Of a stretch of DNA of 32,399 nucleotides, positions 25,182 to 32,267 are shown piece by piece (position 1 is the first letter of the stretch; the number at the start of each line of letters is the position of its first letter). Below the pieces are notes generated by a model. It ran no database searches. It had not been told where the DNA came from and worked only from the letters and a program-made list of their open reading frames with translations. Both the position numbers and the translations under genes were made by a program. This DNA is from Furfurilactobacillus entadae. GTDB lineage: Bacteria > Bacillota > Bacilli > Lactobacillales > Lactobacillaceae. The DNA is taken from contig NZ_BQXN01000026.1 in the NCBI RefSeq assembly GCF_045862745.1, positions 1-32,399 of the forward strand, written 5' to 3'.

Positions 25182-25295
25182 ATGGCAGAATCATTTCCAC
25201 GGGGTCAAGAACCAAACGAAGAACGGCGGACACTGACCGTTGATGGTGTTGAAATCACCCTGTTCGTTCGTGAAGATCACATCGTTAACAAGTAA
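25182..25295 (+). CDS. Small protein, 37 aa
   Basis: ATG 25182 follows GTGAGGTG, a strong ribosome site, and the frame ends with TAA at 25293-25295. The protein begins MAESFPRGQEPNEERRTLTV and continues DGVEITLFVREDHIVNK: a polar head and then two probable beta strands. It has its own promoter and a strong terminator 11 bases after the stop, so it is very likely expressed. The family is unknown; it is soluble, with no signal peptide. Confidence 0.75.
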   Translation: MAESFPRGQEPNEERRTLTVDGVEITLFVREDHIVNK

Positions 25296-25306
25296 CGCAA
25301 CCATTA

Positions 25307-25349
25307 CCAGTCTTTACGGGCACATTGTTTCCCGTAAAGACTGGTTTTT
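25307..25349 (+). terminator. Rho-independent terminator of the 37-aa gene
   Basis: CCAGTCTTTACGGG pairs exactly with CCCGTAAAGACTGG, followed by TTTTTCGTT. Confidence 0.95.
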
Positions 25350-25484
25350 CGTTATTCATTGTTTAACGAAAAATGACGAAAACCATTGGCCTTATTGCTT
25401 TGTTAAGACGCCTATACCAATCGGTTGAATTTATTTTTAAAAAGTTGAGACCTGATTGTTGTAAGCGATTACGCATCGTGTTAC

Positions 25485-25490
25485 TATACT
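25485..25490 (+). promoter_or_regulatory. -10 element of the large RNA
   Basis: TATACT; the predicted start (about 25496-25498) coincides with the 5' strand of the closing helix. No good -35 at standard spacing (TTGTAA is 20 bases upstream). Confidence 0.5.
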
Positions 25491-25491
25491 G

Positions 25492-26179
25492 GTGAGGAAA
25501 GGAATTACCCTCCTCAATCGACGCCTTCTCATCCGCAACTGCACCGCGCTGGTTTTCAGAACCCCGGTCACATGTTGCCGCTACCCCAGCAGCAGTTAGC
25601 TGGTATTCCGCAGGTCACGTAACGCTTTAGATGTTGAAAAACATTGTTCCTCGCGCATTGATGACAGTTACGTCATCCGCGCCACCCATTAGTGACACAG
25701 TAGGTTACGGTAGCAGTCAGAACTTAACGTTTCATCGTACCAACGTCCCATTAAGAAGCACTGTACCAATTGTACTGAGTTGAGTAAATTGTTCTTACGA
25801 AGATTTATTTAAAGCAGGCGATACCAATGACCAATTGTGTTTAACAACGCAGATTGTTTCATGAGTTTCTTGAACCAAATCACAAGCTTCACTTGGGAGG
25901 TGTATGACTGATAAGTAGTCATATGTGTTCCACGCGTGATGTCTATACCGCCGTTAGCCTGTCATCCGAATGGTGATGAGCGACCAGTGATCATCCTAAT
26001 GATTACTTCGCCCACATTAGCAGACAGTAACAAATGGGCAGGTAGGCCAGGACAAGAGATTACGTAAATTGAATATTGAGGTGTTTGCTCATTCCGAATT
26101 GTAAAACGAATTCATCGTCGATTGAGAATCTTTCCTTGATTCACTAAGTTCCGAGTAGAGAAGGCTCGGGACTTTTTTT
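25492..26179 (+). ncRNA. Candidate large structured non-coding RNA (ROOL/GOLLD size class)
   Basis: About 680 bases without a convincing gene, between a -10 box TATACT (25485-25490) and a strong terminator (26148-26179). A long-range helix closes it: CTCAATCGACG (25513-25523) is exactly complementary to CGTCGATTGAG (26116-26126), and outside it AGGAAAG (25495-25501) pairs with CTTTCCT (26130-26136). Inside lie many hairpins: GATGAC/GTCATC (25660-25677) extended by GCGC/GCGC, TATGACT/AGTCATA (25903-25923), AGTGATCAT/ATGATTACT (25986-26007) and GCCCA/TGGGC (26010-26039). This nested design fits an ornate RNA such as ROOL or GOLLD, both reported from lactobacilli, but I cannot confirm the family by eye. 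Confidence 0.65.
26148..26179 (+). terminator. Terminator of the large RNA
   Basis: GTTCCGAG pairs with CTCGGGAC (one G-U), followed by seven T. Confidence 0.9.
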
Positions 26180-26223
26180 GTGCAAATAACTAAGTAAAAC
26201 GGCGATAATTCTGTTACAAACAC

Positions 26224-26589
26224 TTAGTTTAAAATCTTTTTCACAAAATGCTTTTGTACTCTGTCTAAGTCATGCGTAAACTCTTCAAATCCAAGTGTTT
26301 TGCAAATTTCAGCTTTTTGTTTCAAAGATACATAAGCACCTTTTTGTTGGCTATCACTATCAGTTGCAAAATAATCAATTTTATAAACATTAATTTTTTC
26401 AGCAAAGCGAATGATTCCCTTCAGTAATTGAAACTGAAAATTGCTGAGTTCTGCGGCCGTTGTATCCATTCGATTATTGACAATATCAAAATTTATCAAA
26501 CTTAGTTCCGGTAAACCATTTGTGTTTATTCTAAAATTACCGTCTAAATACATACGACGATTTCGAGCATACTTTGTAGTAACGTTCAT
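26224..26589 (-). CDS. Hypothetical protein, 121 aa, in accessory AT-rich pair
   Basis: A soluble alpha/beta protein: LPELSLINFDIVNNRMDTTA, ELSNFQFQLLKGIIRFAEKI, YKIDYFATDSDS and GAYVSLKQKAEICKTLGF. The strand-helix order around KIDYFATD...KAEICKTLGFEEF faintly recalls the end of GNAT acetyltransferases, but length and motifs are insufficient for a call. It starts 27 bases after the HTH gene, with a weak ribosome site (GGGG close to the ATG), so it is probably co-transcribed. AT content is higher than in the flanking core genes, suggesting acquisition. Confidence 0.65.
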   Translation of the reverse strand: MNVTTKYARNRRMYLDGNFRINTNGLPELSLINFDIVNNRMDTTAAELSNFQFQLLKGIIRFAEKINVYKIDYFATDSDSQQKGAYVSLKQKAEICKTLGFEEFTHDLDRVQKHFVKKILN

Positions 26590-26616
26590 TGCCCCATTTT
26601 GCGAATATACTTGATA

Positions 26617-26940
26617 TTACAAATCGATTCCCCTATTGGACATTTCACCACTTAGTATTTTTAAATGATCAACAGTGAATCCACGTTGATCATCATCAAA
26701 TAGCGTCTCCATATTTGGTTGCCACGTAATTAATTCGTCATGTTGAACTTTTAATAAAACCTGTAATTCATGAGAAATAGTTTCCTTCATACTGTAATGA
26801 TAATTACCCGCAATTTTATAAACTACTGCACGTGACAATCCGTATGCAGTAGCATATTTAACAAAGGCATCAAGCGGGATATGTTTATTATCTAAGATTT
26901 CTTGCAAGTGGTTTGTAATTATATATTTTTCGGTTTTCAT
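26617..26940 (-). CDS. Putative HTH (Cro/C1-like) DNA-binding protein
   Basis: 107 residues from ATG 26940 (AAGAGG upstream; ATG 26946 is too close to it). HLQEILDNKHIPLDAFVKYA and TAYGLSRAVVYKIAGNYHYS form a helix-turn-helix like those of Cro/C1 regulators, where the second helix follows 'GLSRAVVYKIA'. The rest is acidic and may mediate partner binding. It lies upstream of the 121-aa gene as a likely two-gene unit, in an AT-rich region next to a putative large RNA and a toxin-antitoxin locus, as in phage- or plasmid-derived islands. Confidence 0.65.
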   Translation of the reverse strand: MKTEKYIITNHLQEILDNKHIPLDAFVKYATAYGLSRAVVYKIAGNYHYSMKETISHELQVLLKVQHDELITWQPNMETLFDDDQRGFTVDHLKILSGEMSNRGIDL

Positions 26941-27240
26941 AGTCATCGACCTCTTAAAGCCACCATATCAATCTTTAACATCAGTTTCAACACTCTATCA
27001 GCAATCTAAATTAATAGACTTTTCAACAAGCAACATTCCCGGTGAATATAGTTTTCGGCCACTAGTTATCAGTATGCATCCGAAAACTAGCTTTCCTTAC
27101 CGCGACCTAAAACTCAAAGGTTTACTGAATAGATCGACACCACTATTTAATACTCAACAGTTCATTTTTGCTATTCACTAATTTGTTTTTAAATGATTAG
27201 CCTAGGCTATAACCTAACCTTCGTTACGACCGTCGTTTAG
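26941..27240. other. Intergenic with inverted repeats, no gene seen
   Basis: No supported frame. TAGTTTTCGG (27049-27058) is repeated inverted as CCGAAAACTA (27080-27089), a 10-bp stem with a 21-base loop, and AGCCTAGGCT (27199-27208) is a 10-base palindrome. There is no U-tract, so neither is clearly a terminator. The minus-strand promoter of the HTH gene should be here. Confidence 0.45.
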
Positions 27241-27268
27241 TTGCATTTTTTGAATAACATGTTATCCT
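27241..27268 (+). promoter_or_regulatory. Promoter of antitoxin RNA
   Basis: TTGCAT (27241-27246), 16 bases, TATCCT (27263-27268); the predicted start is near 27275. Confidence 0.65.
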
Positions 27269-27274
27269 ATGTGT

Positions 27275-27341
27275 ACAGGAACTGAAGTATGCGGAAAACC
27301 GCCAAAACCCCCATTGCATGTGCGGCAATGGGGGTTTTTTT
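27275..27341 (+). ncRNA. RNAII-type antisense antitoxin of an Fst-family system
   Basis: A predicted RNA of about 67 nt ending in AAAACCCCCATTGC...GCAATGGGGGTTTTTTT. Bases 27277-27303 repeat 27467-27493 with 21 of 27 matches; the latter span covers the ribosome site and start codon of the toxin on the opposite strand, so the RNA can pair with the toxin mRNA and block translation. The two transcripts converge on the shared terminator, as in the par locus of plasmid pAD1. Confidence 0.82.
27304..27341. terminator. Shared bidirectional terminator of the toxin-antitoxin locus
   Basis: AAAACCCCCATTGC pairs with GCAATGGGGGTTTT; T7 follows on the plus strand and T4 on the minus strand. Confidence 0.9.
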
Positions 27342-27381
27342 ACACTTAAATTTCAAGCGGGCGTGGTTGGTAATCGGTACC

Positions 27382-27480
27382 TTAATGTTTGTGCTTACCG
27401 TGACCTAACCAATGGTCAATTCCTCGTAGACAAAGTCCAACAAGGATTCCCGCAAGCACGGTAGTGAGGAACTGGAGCAT
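27382..27480 (-). CDS. Fst/Ldr-family type I toxin, 32 aa
   Basis: ATG 27480, stop TAA 27384-27382. The peptide begins MLQFLTTVLAGILVGLC, a membrane helix, then LRGIDHWLGHGKHKH, a charged, His/Lys-rich tail. This helix-plus-basic-tail pattern with 'F..tvlAgiivgl...fd.WL' is typical of Fst-like toxins of lactobacilli and enterococci, which damage the membrane when unchecked. GGAGG is eight bases before ATG, and a CTCATC/GATGAG hairpin (27495-27514) directly precedes it, like the 5' stem that restrains fst translation. TATAAT at 27540-27535 is the likely -10. Confidence 0.87.
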   Translation of the reverse strand: MLQFLTTVLAGILVGLCLRGIDHWLGHGKHKH

Positions 27481-27534
27481 TTGGAAAGCCTCCTCTCATC
27501 AGATTTACGATGAGTCAGGCACCGACTAGGTCAC

Positions 27535-27540
27535 ATTATA
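27535..27540 (-). promoter_or_regulatory. -10 box of the toxin mRNA
   Basis: TATAAT on the minus strand, about 55 bases upstream of the toxin ATG. The -35 (TGGCGA at 17-base spacing) is weak. Confidence 0.6.
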
Positions 27541-27626
27541 TCGACAACTACTAGGGCTCGCCACTACTTTGATTGCACCAAAATTGCTTTATAATTTTTT
27601 AAATCCAAAGTAAATAAGCCTTTTTA

Positions 27627-27654
27627 TGTACATATGAAATGATGAGACTATAAT
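27627..27654 (+). promoter_or_regulatory. Promoter of the membrane remnant/secreted peptide unit
   Basis: TGTACA (27627-27632), 16 bases, TATAAT (27649-27654), about 45 bases before ATG 27699. Confidence 0.6.
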
Positions 27655-27698
27655 TAAATTTAAGCCACTGGCAATAGTAATCCTCTGGAGGCGAGAAT

Positions 27699-28143
27699 AT
27701 GCACAATTCATTCTCATCTAAATAGTGGCTAATTATCATCGAAGCATATTTGACGGCACTGTTCCCTCTAATATTTTATTTATTATTTGGGAAGCATGCG
27801 CAATGCCGGATTAATGACATATTGGCGCTGGGGAACTTTTAACACAATTTTGATCTTAGAATATTTATTAATCCTACCTACTGTAAAATTAATCTATTTT
27901 TATTACACCTTACAGTTATCTTCCCCACATTCAGAAGTCCAAACGGACCGAAGTACACAACAGTTAGAACATGTTTCAAATGTTGTTCCATTCTTTTCGA
28001 TGCCAACCAGTTTTGAAAATAATTTTATTTTTCTGTTTTTTACAAATGTGTTATTACTCCCTACTTCTCCAGTCATCCCTCTTATCATGCTACTTTGGAT
28101 TGAAACCAAACGTTTCAGGAAGAAGATAAATGAAAGAAAATAA
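27699..28143 (+). pseudogene. Small multi-TM membrane protein, broken by amber codon and frameshift
   Basis: ATG 27699 has an excellent ribosome site (CTGGAGGCGAG), but reads MHNSFSSK and then TAG (27723-27725). The same frame continues as WLIIIEAYLTALFPLIFYLL and FGKHAQCRINDILALG, then stops at 27838-27840. From about 27832 the next frame continues with TFNTILILEYLLILPTVKLI, a polar loop and FIFLFFTNVLLLPTSPVIPL, ending in basic residues at 28143. Joined, it would be a protein of about 148 residues with three membrane helices. The second frame alone could start at ATG 27796. The family is not recognised. The end overlaps the next gene by 14 bases. Confidence 0.65.
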
Positions 28144-28276
28144 GGTTTTAGCAACGTTGATTATTGCGATGTCATTTATTATCACTGCCCCAATTGCGAC
28201 GGCTAATGCGGCCACAATTATGCTCGACGAAGGTGCAGGTGATGGTGGTTATTCTGACGACGGCAACCCAAAATAG
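28130..28276 (+). CDS. Small secreted peptide, 48 aa
   Basis: ATG 28130, AGGA nine bases upstream, TAG 28274-28276. It starts MKENKVLATLIIAMSFIITA, then PIATANA: a clean signal peptide with an A-N-A cleavage site at 25-27. The mature part, about 21 residues, is ATIMLDEGAGDGGYSDDGNP plus Lys: acidic and Gly/Asp-rich with no Cys. A strong terminator follows, and it is the last gene of the unit begun at 27699. Candidates are a signalling peptide or a small exported effector; an antimicrobial would usually be basic, so that is less likely. Function unknown. Confidence 0.75.
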   Translation: MKENKVLATLIIAMSFIITAPIATANAATIMLDEGAGDGGYSDDGNPK

Positions 28277-28292
28277 CTTATCCATGTTAAAA

Positions 28293-28320
28293 GGCGTCCC
28301 CACATCTGGGACGTTTTTTT
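28293..28320 (+). terminator. Terminator of the secreted peptide unit
   Basis: GCGTCCC pairs with GGGACGT (one G-U), then TTTTTT. Confidence 0.88.
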
Positions 28321-28494
28321 CGTTAGCACGACAATTATTAGTTCGATTCCCAAAACCAGCGCCAAGTGTCAATCCTGGCTCAAGTGCATTAATGTTAGGC
28401 CGCTAACAAGCACTGCTTTACTGTCCCAATTCATGGAAAGGATACGCTTAGACCTAAGTTCTAAACAAACGTTAGCGCCCATCCATTTAACAAC
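28321..28494. other. Intergenic, no gene seen
   Basis: No supported frame. TTCGATTCCC at 28341-28350 resembles the T-loop end of a tRNA, but no T-stem or acceptor pairing exists. Confidence 0.4.
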
Positions 28495-28527
28495 ACAAAA
28501 AGAGCCACCTCACATTTGAGGTGGCTC
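28495..28527 (-). terminator. gpmA terminator
   Basis: GAGCCACCTC pairs exactly with GAGGTGGCTC (28502-28527); on the minus strand TTTTTGTGTTG follows. Confidence 0.92.
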
Positions 28528-28543
28528 CACGTTAAGCCTGTAA

Positions 28544-29236
28544 TTACTTGCCCAACTTCGTCTTGTTCGTCATGTTCAACTTTTCGTCGAAGTCGTAAAC
28601 AACTGGTTCACCAGTTGCCATTTCAAGGTTAACAATGTCGTCATCGGAGATACCTTCGATGTACTTACTCAAAGCGCGGAGTGAGTTACCGTGGGCTGCG
28701 ATGATGACGTTCTTGCCATCCAGCAACTTAGGTGCGATTTCGTCTTCCCATAAAGGCATAACCCGTTCCAGGGTAACCTTCAAGTTTTCACCACCGGGAA
28801 CGATCTTTGGATCAAGGTTGGCGTAACGACGGTCCTTAGAAGCTGAACCTTCGTCGTCAGCACTCAACAATGGTGGTAAAACGTCGTATGAACGACGCCA
28901 AGTATGAACTTGGTCATCGCCCCACTTTTCAGCAGCTTCTGCCTTATTTTGGCCTTGCAAAGCGCCGTAGTGACGTTCGTTCAAACGCCATGTCTTGGTT
29001 TCAGGAATCCATAATTGGTCTGAACCTTCCAAAACATAGTGTAAGGTCTTGATTGCACGCGTCAAAACTGACGTGTAAGCGTAGTCGAATTCCAAGCCAG
29101 CTTCCTTAACCTTTTGGCCGGCAGCCTGTGCTTCTTGAACACCCTTGTCGCTTAAATCAACGTCAACCCAACCAGTGAACTGGTTTGATAAGTTCCATTG
29201 GGATTGACCGTGACGGATCAATACTAATTTAGCCAT
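28544..29236 (-). CDS. gpmA: 2,3-bisphosphoglycerate-dependent phosphoglycerate mutase
   Basis: 230 residues. LVLIRHGQSQWNLSNQFTGW has the phospho-accepting His9 in the RHG motif; RLNERHYGALQGQNKAE holds the catalytic Glu; VIIAAHGNSLRALSKYIEGI carries the second His. It interconverts 3- and 2-phosphoglycerate in lower glycolysis, in the cytoplasm. Length is typical of dPGM. RBS AAAGAGG before ATG 29236. Single gene with its own terminator. Confidence 0.97.
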   Translation of the reverse strand: MAKLVLIRHGQSQWNLSNQFTGWVDVDLSDKGVQEAQAAGQKVKEAGLEFDYAYTSVLTRAIKTLHYVLEGSDQLWIPETKTWRLNERHYGALQGQNKAEAAEKWGDDQVHTWRRSYDVLPPLLSADDEGSASKDRRYANLDPKIVPGGENLKVTLERVMPLWEDEIAPKLLDGKNVIIAAHGNSLRALSKYIEGISDDDIVNLEMATGEPVVYDFDEKLNMTNKTKLGK

Positions 29237-29310
29237 CGTAATCTACCTCTTTCTAAAATTTCTTACGGGTTGATTATACCCGATTTGTGCCCTAATTTAC
29301 ATAGTCATAC

Positions 29311-30393
29311 TCATTTTTCATCAGTCGGTTGATCCCGCGCTTTAGCCGCTCGCCGTTGACGTAACTGCTTGATGCTCGGTCGGCTTCGGCCAATCGACTT
29401 AACGCCCAACAAATCAAGGAAAAAGGTGAACAGTGGCACCCCGAAAATCAGGCCCCAGACACCGAACAACCGCTCACCCACCAGAAGAATCACGAACGTA
29501 TAGAAAATCGGCAGTTCCGTTCGGCTGGCGTAAAACTGAGGGTTTAATACGTAGGCCTCCAGCATGTGAACAACCGCGATCAGTACCAAGATGTAAATCA
29601 CGGTGTCCAACCCACCCACAGAATACCCAATCAAACCAAGTGGAATAATGGAAACAATCACCCCGGCCACCGGAATCAAACTGAGAATGAAAATCATTAG
29701 CGCAAGTGTTGGTAACTGTGGCATCTTCAAAAAGGCTAACGCCACCGTTGTAATCACCGTGTTACAGATGGCAATGAAGAACTGTGCCTCCACAACGACA
29801 CCGAATGTATTCACGAACTTTTTAAACAGGTAAGCCATGTCTTGGAAAACCCACCCGTACGTTGAGTCCAAAAACAGGCGGGAAAAATCCGTTACCCGTT
29901 TGCTCTCAACGGTAAAGAAGAAACTCAGAATCAGCGAGAAGAACAGTGTGAGCGCCATTTCGCCAATGTAACCGACGTAGTTCAAAATGACTGTTGCCCA
30001 GTTCTTCAGCTGGTTCATGATGTCCAGCCGTTTAGAATACTGGTTAATGAAATTCACCACGTAGTTCGTATCGTGCGACGGATTTCGATAAAAGTCATAC
30101 ACCGTATTCGCCATCTTAATCGTTTCTGTCACCAATTTTGGTAAGTAACTTGTGATGCCTGAGTAGAGCCCAAACACCAATAAGAGGTAGATGAGGATCA
30201 CCAGGACCACCGGCGGAATTTTAACAAACCGCCGAATGAGTTGGACCAAGCGTGTGACCAAAAAGGTAAAGACAAAGGTCAGCAAAACAATGCTGATCAT
30301 GGAACGCATGAGCCACAGCAGCAAAACGATAAAACCCAGGACCGTCCAGCGCCGTAACGCAACGTTATTAATGAAACGTTGGTAATAGGTCAC
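29311..30393 (-). CDS. AI-2E/PerM-family transporter
   Basis: 360 residues with about eight membrane helices. An N-terminal pair (WTVLGFIVLLLWLM, IVLLTFVFTFLVTRLV), a central soluble segment, then helices such as LPTLALMIFILSLIPVAGVI and VVHMLEAYVLNPQFYASRTE, the signature stretch of the PerM/AI-2E family. The C-terminus is basic. Members have been linked to AI-2 export or Na+/H+ exchange; the substrate here is unknown. The start is GTG 30393 with GGGGGA upstream. Downstream of it lies gpmA, after a 74-base gap. Confidence 0.9.
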   Translation of the reverse strand: MTYYQRFINNVALRRWTVLGFIVLLLWLMRSMISIVLLTFVFTFLVTRLVQLIRRFVKIPPVVLVILIYLLLVFGLYSGITSYLPKLVTETIKMANTVYDFYRNPSHDTNYVVNFINQYSKRLDIMNQLKNWATVILNYVGYIGEMALTLFFSLILSFFFTVESKRVTDFSRLFLDSTYGWVFQDMAYLFKKFVNTFGVVVEAQFFIAICNTVITTVALAFLKMPQLPTLALMIFILSLIPVAGVIVSIIPLGLIGYSVGGLDTVIYILVLIAVVHMLEAYVLNPQFYASRTELPIFYTFVILLVGERLFGVWGLIFGVPLFTFFLDLLGVKSIGRSRPSIKQLRQRRAAKARDQPTDEK

Positions 30394-30568
30394 AATTGTT
30401 TCCCCCGTTTATTTTGATTACGTTAACTTTACCGCAAGTGGCGCTTCCACGACCACTTTTAAGTCATGTTTCTAAGAAATCCCTTAGTTTTCACTACCGG
30501 TCAAATCCCAGTCTTAACCATTTCCCTTGATAATCATTAGATTTTCTAATGACTTAAATGCCTAACCG

Positions 30569-30598
30569 TTGAGTGGAAAACGCATTCAGCGTTATACT
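30569..30598 (+). promoter_or_regulatory. cfa promoter
   Basis: TTGAGT (30569-30574), 18 bases, TATACT (30593-30598), 35 bases before ATG. Confidence 0.75.
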
Positions 30599-30633
30599 AT
30601 GTTTTGTAACTTTTCGGATGAAAGGATCAAATC

Positions 30634-31809
30634 ATGCTGGATAAAACATTTTATAAGACATTTCTAAGCCATTCGTTCAACATCCCCGTTCGTGTTAACT
30701 ACTGGGATGGCTCGAGTGACGTTTACGGCGGCGAAGGTGATCCAGAAATCACCATTACTTTTCATGAGGTTATCCCCATCCGCTCATTAACACGGAACGC
30801 ATCATTATCACTTGGTGAGGCCATCATGGATGGTCGTATTGAGATCGACGGAAGCATTCAACGGTTGTTGGAAGCTGCCTATGAAAGTGCTGACAGTTTC
30901 TTTAACGATAGTAAGTTTAAGAAATTCATGCCAAAACAGTCCCACAGTGAATCTCATTCTAAACAGGACATCCAAAGTCATTACGACGTCGGCAATAACT
31001 TTTACAAGCTGTGGCTCGACCCAACCATGACCTACTCGTGTGCCTACTTCGAACATGACGATGACACACTGGAACAAGCCCAATTGAATAAGGTTCACCA
31101 CATCATCAAAAAGCTGGACCCCCAACCTGGCAAACGTTTATTAGACATTGGTTGTGGCTGGGGAACCCTGATGCTAACGGCCGCTAAAGAATACGGCCTG
31201 AAGGTTACCGGGATCACCCTTAGTCAGGAACAATTCGACCTCGTGCAACAACGCATCAAGGATGAGGGCTTAGAAGACGTTGCTGAAGTTCGTTTGCAAG
31301 ACTACCGCGAGCTTGGCGACGAAACGTGGGACTACATCACCTCTGTTGGTATGTTCGAACACGTTGGTAAGGAAAATCTTGGCGCCTACTTTGAAGACGT
31401 TGCTAAATACCTGACCGATCACGGTGTTGCGTTAATTCACGGAATCACCCGGCAGCAAGGTGGGGCAACCAACGCGTGGCTCGATAAGTACATTTTCCCC
31501 GGTGGCTATGTCCCTGGGCTCTCTGAAAACATCGATCACATGATTGCCGCAGGGCTCCAAGTTAATGACATGGAACCACTTCGTCGTCATTACCAACGAA
31601 CAACCGAAATTTGGGATGCTAACTTCAACGAACACCGGGATGAAATCGTCGCCGAATTTGACGAACGGTTTGCCCGGATGTGGGATCTCTACCTGCAAGC
31701 CTGTGCCGCATCCTTCCAATCAGGTAATATTGATGTCATTCAGTTCTTACTAACGAAGGGTGCATCTGGTCGCGTCTTGCCAATGACCCGTGATTATATG
31801 TATAAGTAA
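30634..31809 (+). CDS. cfa: Cyclopropane-fatty-acyl-phospholipid synthase
   Basis: 391 residues. The N-terminal lipid-binding part (1-100) is followed by HYDVGNNFYKLWLDPTMTYS, CAYFEHDDDTLEQAQ, the SAM-binding GKRLLDIGCGWGTLMLTAAK, TSVGMFEHVGKENLGAYF, and FPGGYVPGLSENI, all hallmarks of Cfa. It adds a methylene from S-adenosylmethionine to double bonds of membrane lipids, giving cyclopropane acids that help acid and stress tolerance in lactobacilli. RBS AAAGGA seven bases before ATG. Single gene with its own promoter and a strong terminator. Confidence 0.97.
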   Translation: MLDKTFYKTFLSHSFNIPVRVNYWDGSSDVYGGEGDPEITITFHEVIPIRSLTRNASLSLGEAIMDGRIEIDGSIQRLLEAAYESADSFFNDSKFKKFMPKQSHSESHSKQDIQSHYDVGNNFYKLWLDPTMTYSCAYFEHDDDTLEQAQLNKVHHIIKKLDPQPGKRLLDIGCGWGTLMLTAAKEYGLKVTGITLSQEQFDLVQQRIKDEGLEDVAEVRLQDYRELGDETWDYITSVGMFEHVGKENLGAYFEDVAKYLTDHGVALIHGITRQQGGATNAWLDKYIFPGGYVPGLSENIDHMIAAGLQVNDMEPLRRHYQRTTEIWDANFNEHRDEIVAEFDERFARMWDLYLQACAASFQSGNIDVIQFLLTKGASGRVLPMTRDYMYK

Positions 31810-31849
31810 CTTTTCAATCATATTTTATTTACTTAATTAAGACTCTTCT

Positions 31850-31892
31850 AGTGGCTCCATACCAGTTTTTAACTGGTATGGAGCCACTTTTT
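31850..31892 (+). terminator. cfa terminator
   Basis: AGTGGCTCCATACCAGT pairs exactly with ACTGGTATGGAGCCACT, followed by TTTTTTG. Confidence 0.95.
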
Positions 31893-32262
31893 TGTGATTG
31901 AACTTGTCAAATCAAGTGCAACGACTGACTAAAAAAAAACTTCTGCTGGCGACTTCCATCCAAGGACCTTTCGTGGACGATGGTTTAGCTGTCGAACAAA
32001 GTTTAAAATTTCAATATCATTCAAATCGTCTAAATCTGTATTCTTCGGAAAATACTCTCGAATCAACCCGTTAGTATTTTCATTTGTTCCCCGCTGTTGT
32101 GGTGCATGTGGATCCGGAAAAAAGACAGGAATTTGAAGTTCATTCATCAGTTCAGAATAGTTAGCAAATTCAGTTCCTCGATCCGGTGTTAACGTTCTCA
32201 TTCGCTTCGGTGTGACTTCAGCCATTAAATTTATGATTGCCTGATACACAGTCTGGGCATTG
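31893..32262 (-). mobile_element. IS30-family element, truncated
   Basis: The right end reads GTGATTGAACTTGTCAAATC (31894-31913), like terminal repeats of lactobacillar IS30 elements, directly after the cfa terminator. The transposase frame begins abruptly near 32262, where an unrelated open frame takes over, so the other end of the element is missing. Confidence 0.7.
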
Positions 32263-32267
32263 ACCCA
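31929..32267 (-). pseudogene. IS30-family transposase, C-terminal fragment
   Basis: The frame is open from 32267 to the stop at 31929 (about 112 codons); an in-frame TGA lies just upstream at 32270-32268. It contains KRMRTLTPDRGTEFANYSEL (second catalytic Asp of the DDE triad), FFPDPHAPQQRGTNENTNGL with the catalytic Glu, IREYFPKNTDLDDL and LNHRPRKVLGWKSPAEVFF, the standard C-terminus of IS30 transposases. The N-terminal HTH and first Asp are absent, so this copy cannot be active by itself. Confidence 0.9.

Noticed and set aside
25495..25505. GAGGAAAG as the P4 helix of RNase P RNA
   Set aside because: The bases after it (GAATTACC) do not continue the rnpB consensus and the matching 3' P4 strand was not found.
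25493..25622. Open stretch ending PLPQQQLAGIPQVT before a TAA inside the large RNA
   Set aside because: It has no start codon with ribosome site near its beginning, and it overlaps the 5' strand of the long-range helix; treated as chance.
28338..28365. TTCGATTCCC...CGCCA resembling a tRNA 3' end, possible attachment site
   Set aside because: The T-stem does not pair and no second copy was found at the other side of the accessory stretch.
28164..28406. 80-codon plus-strand frame over the secreted peptide and its terminator
   Set aside because: It runs through a strong terminator in another frame and lacks a ribosome site.
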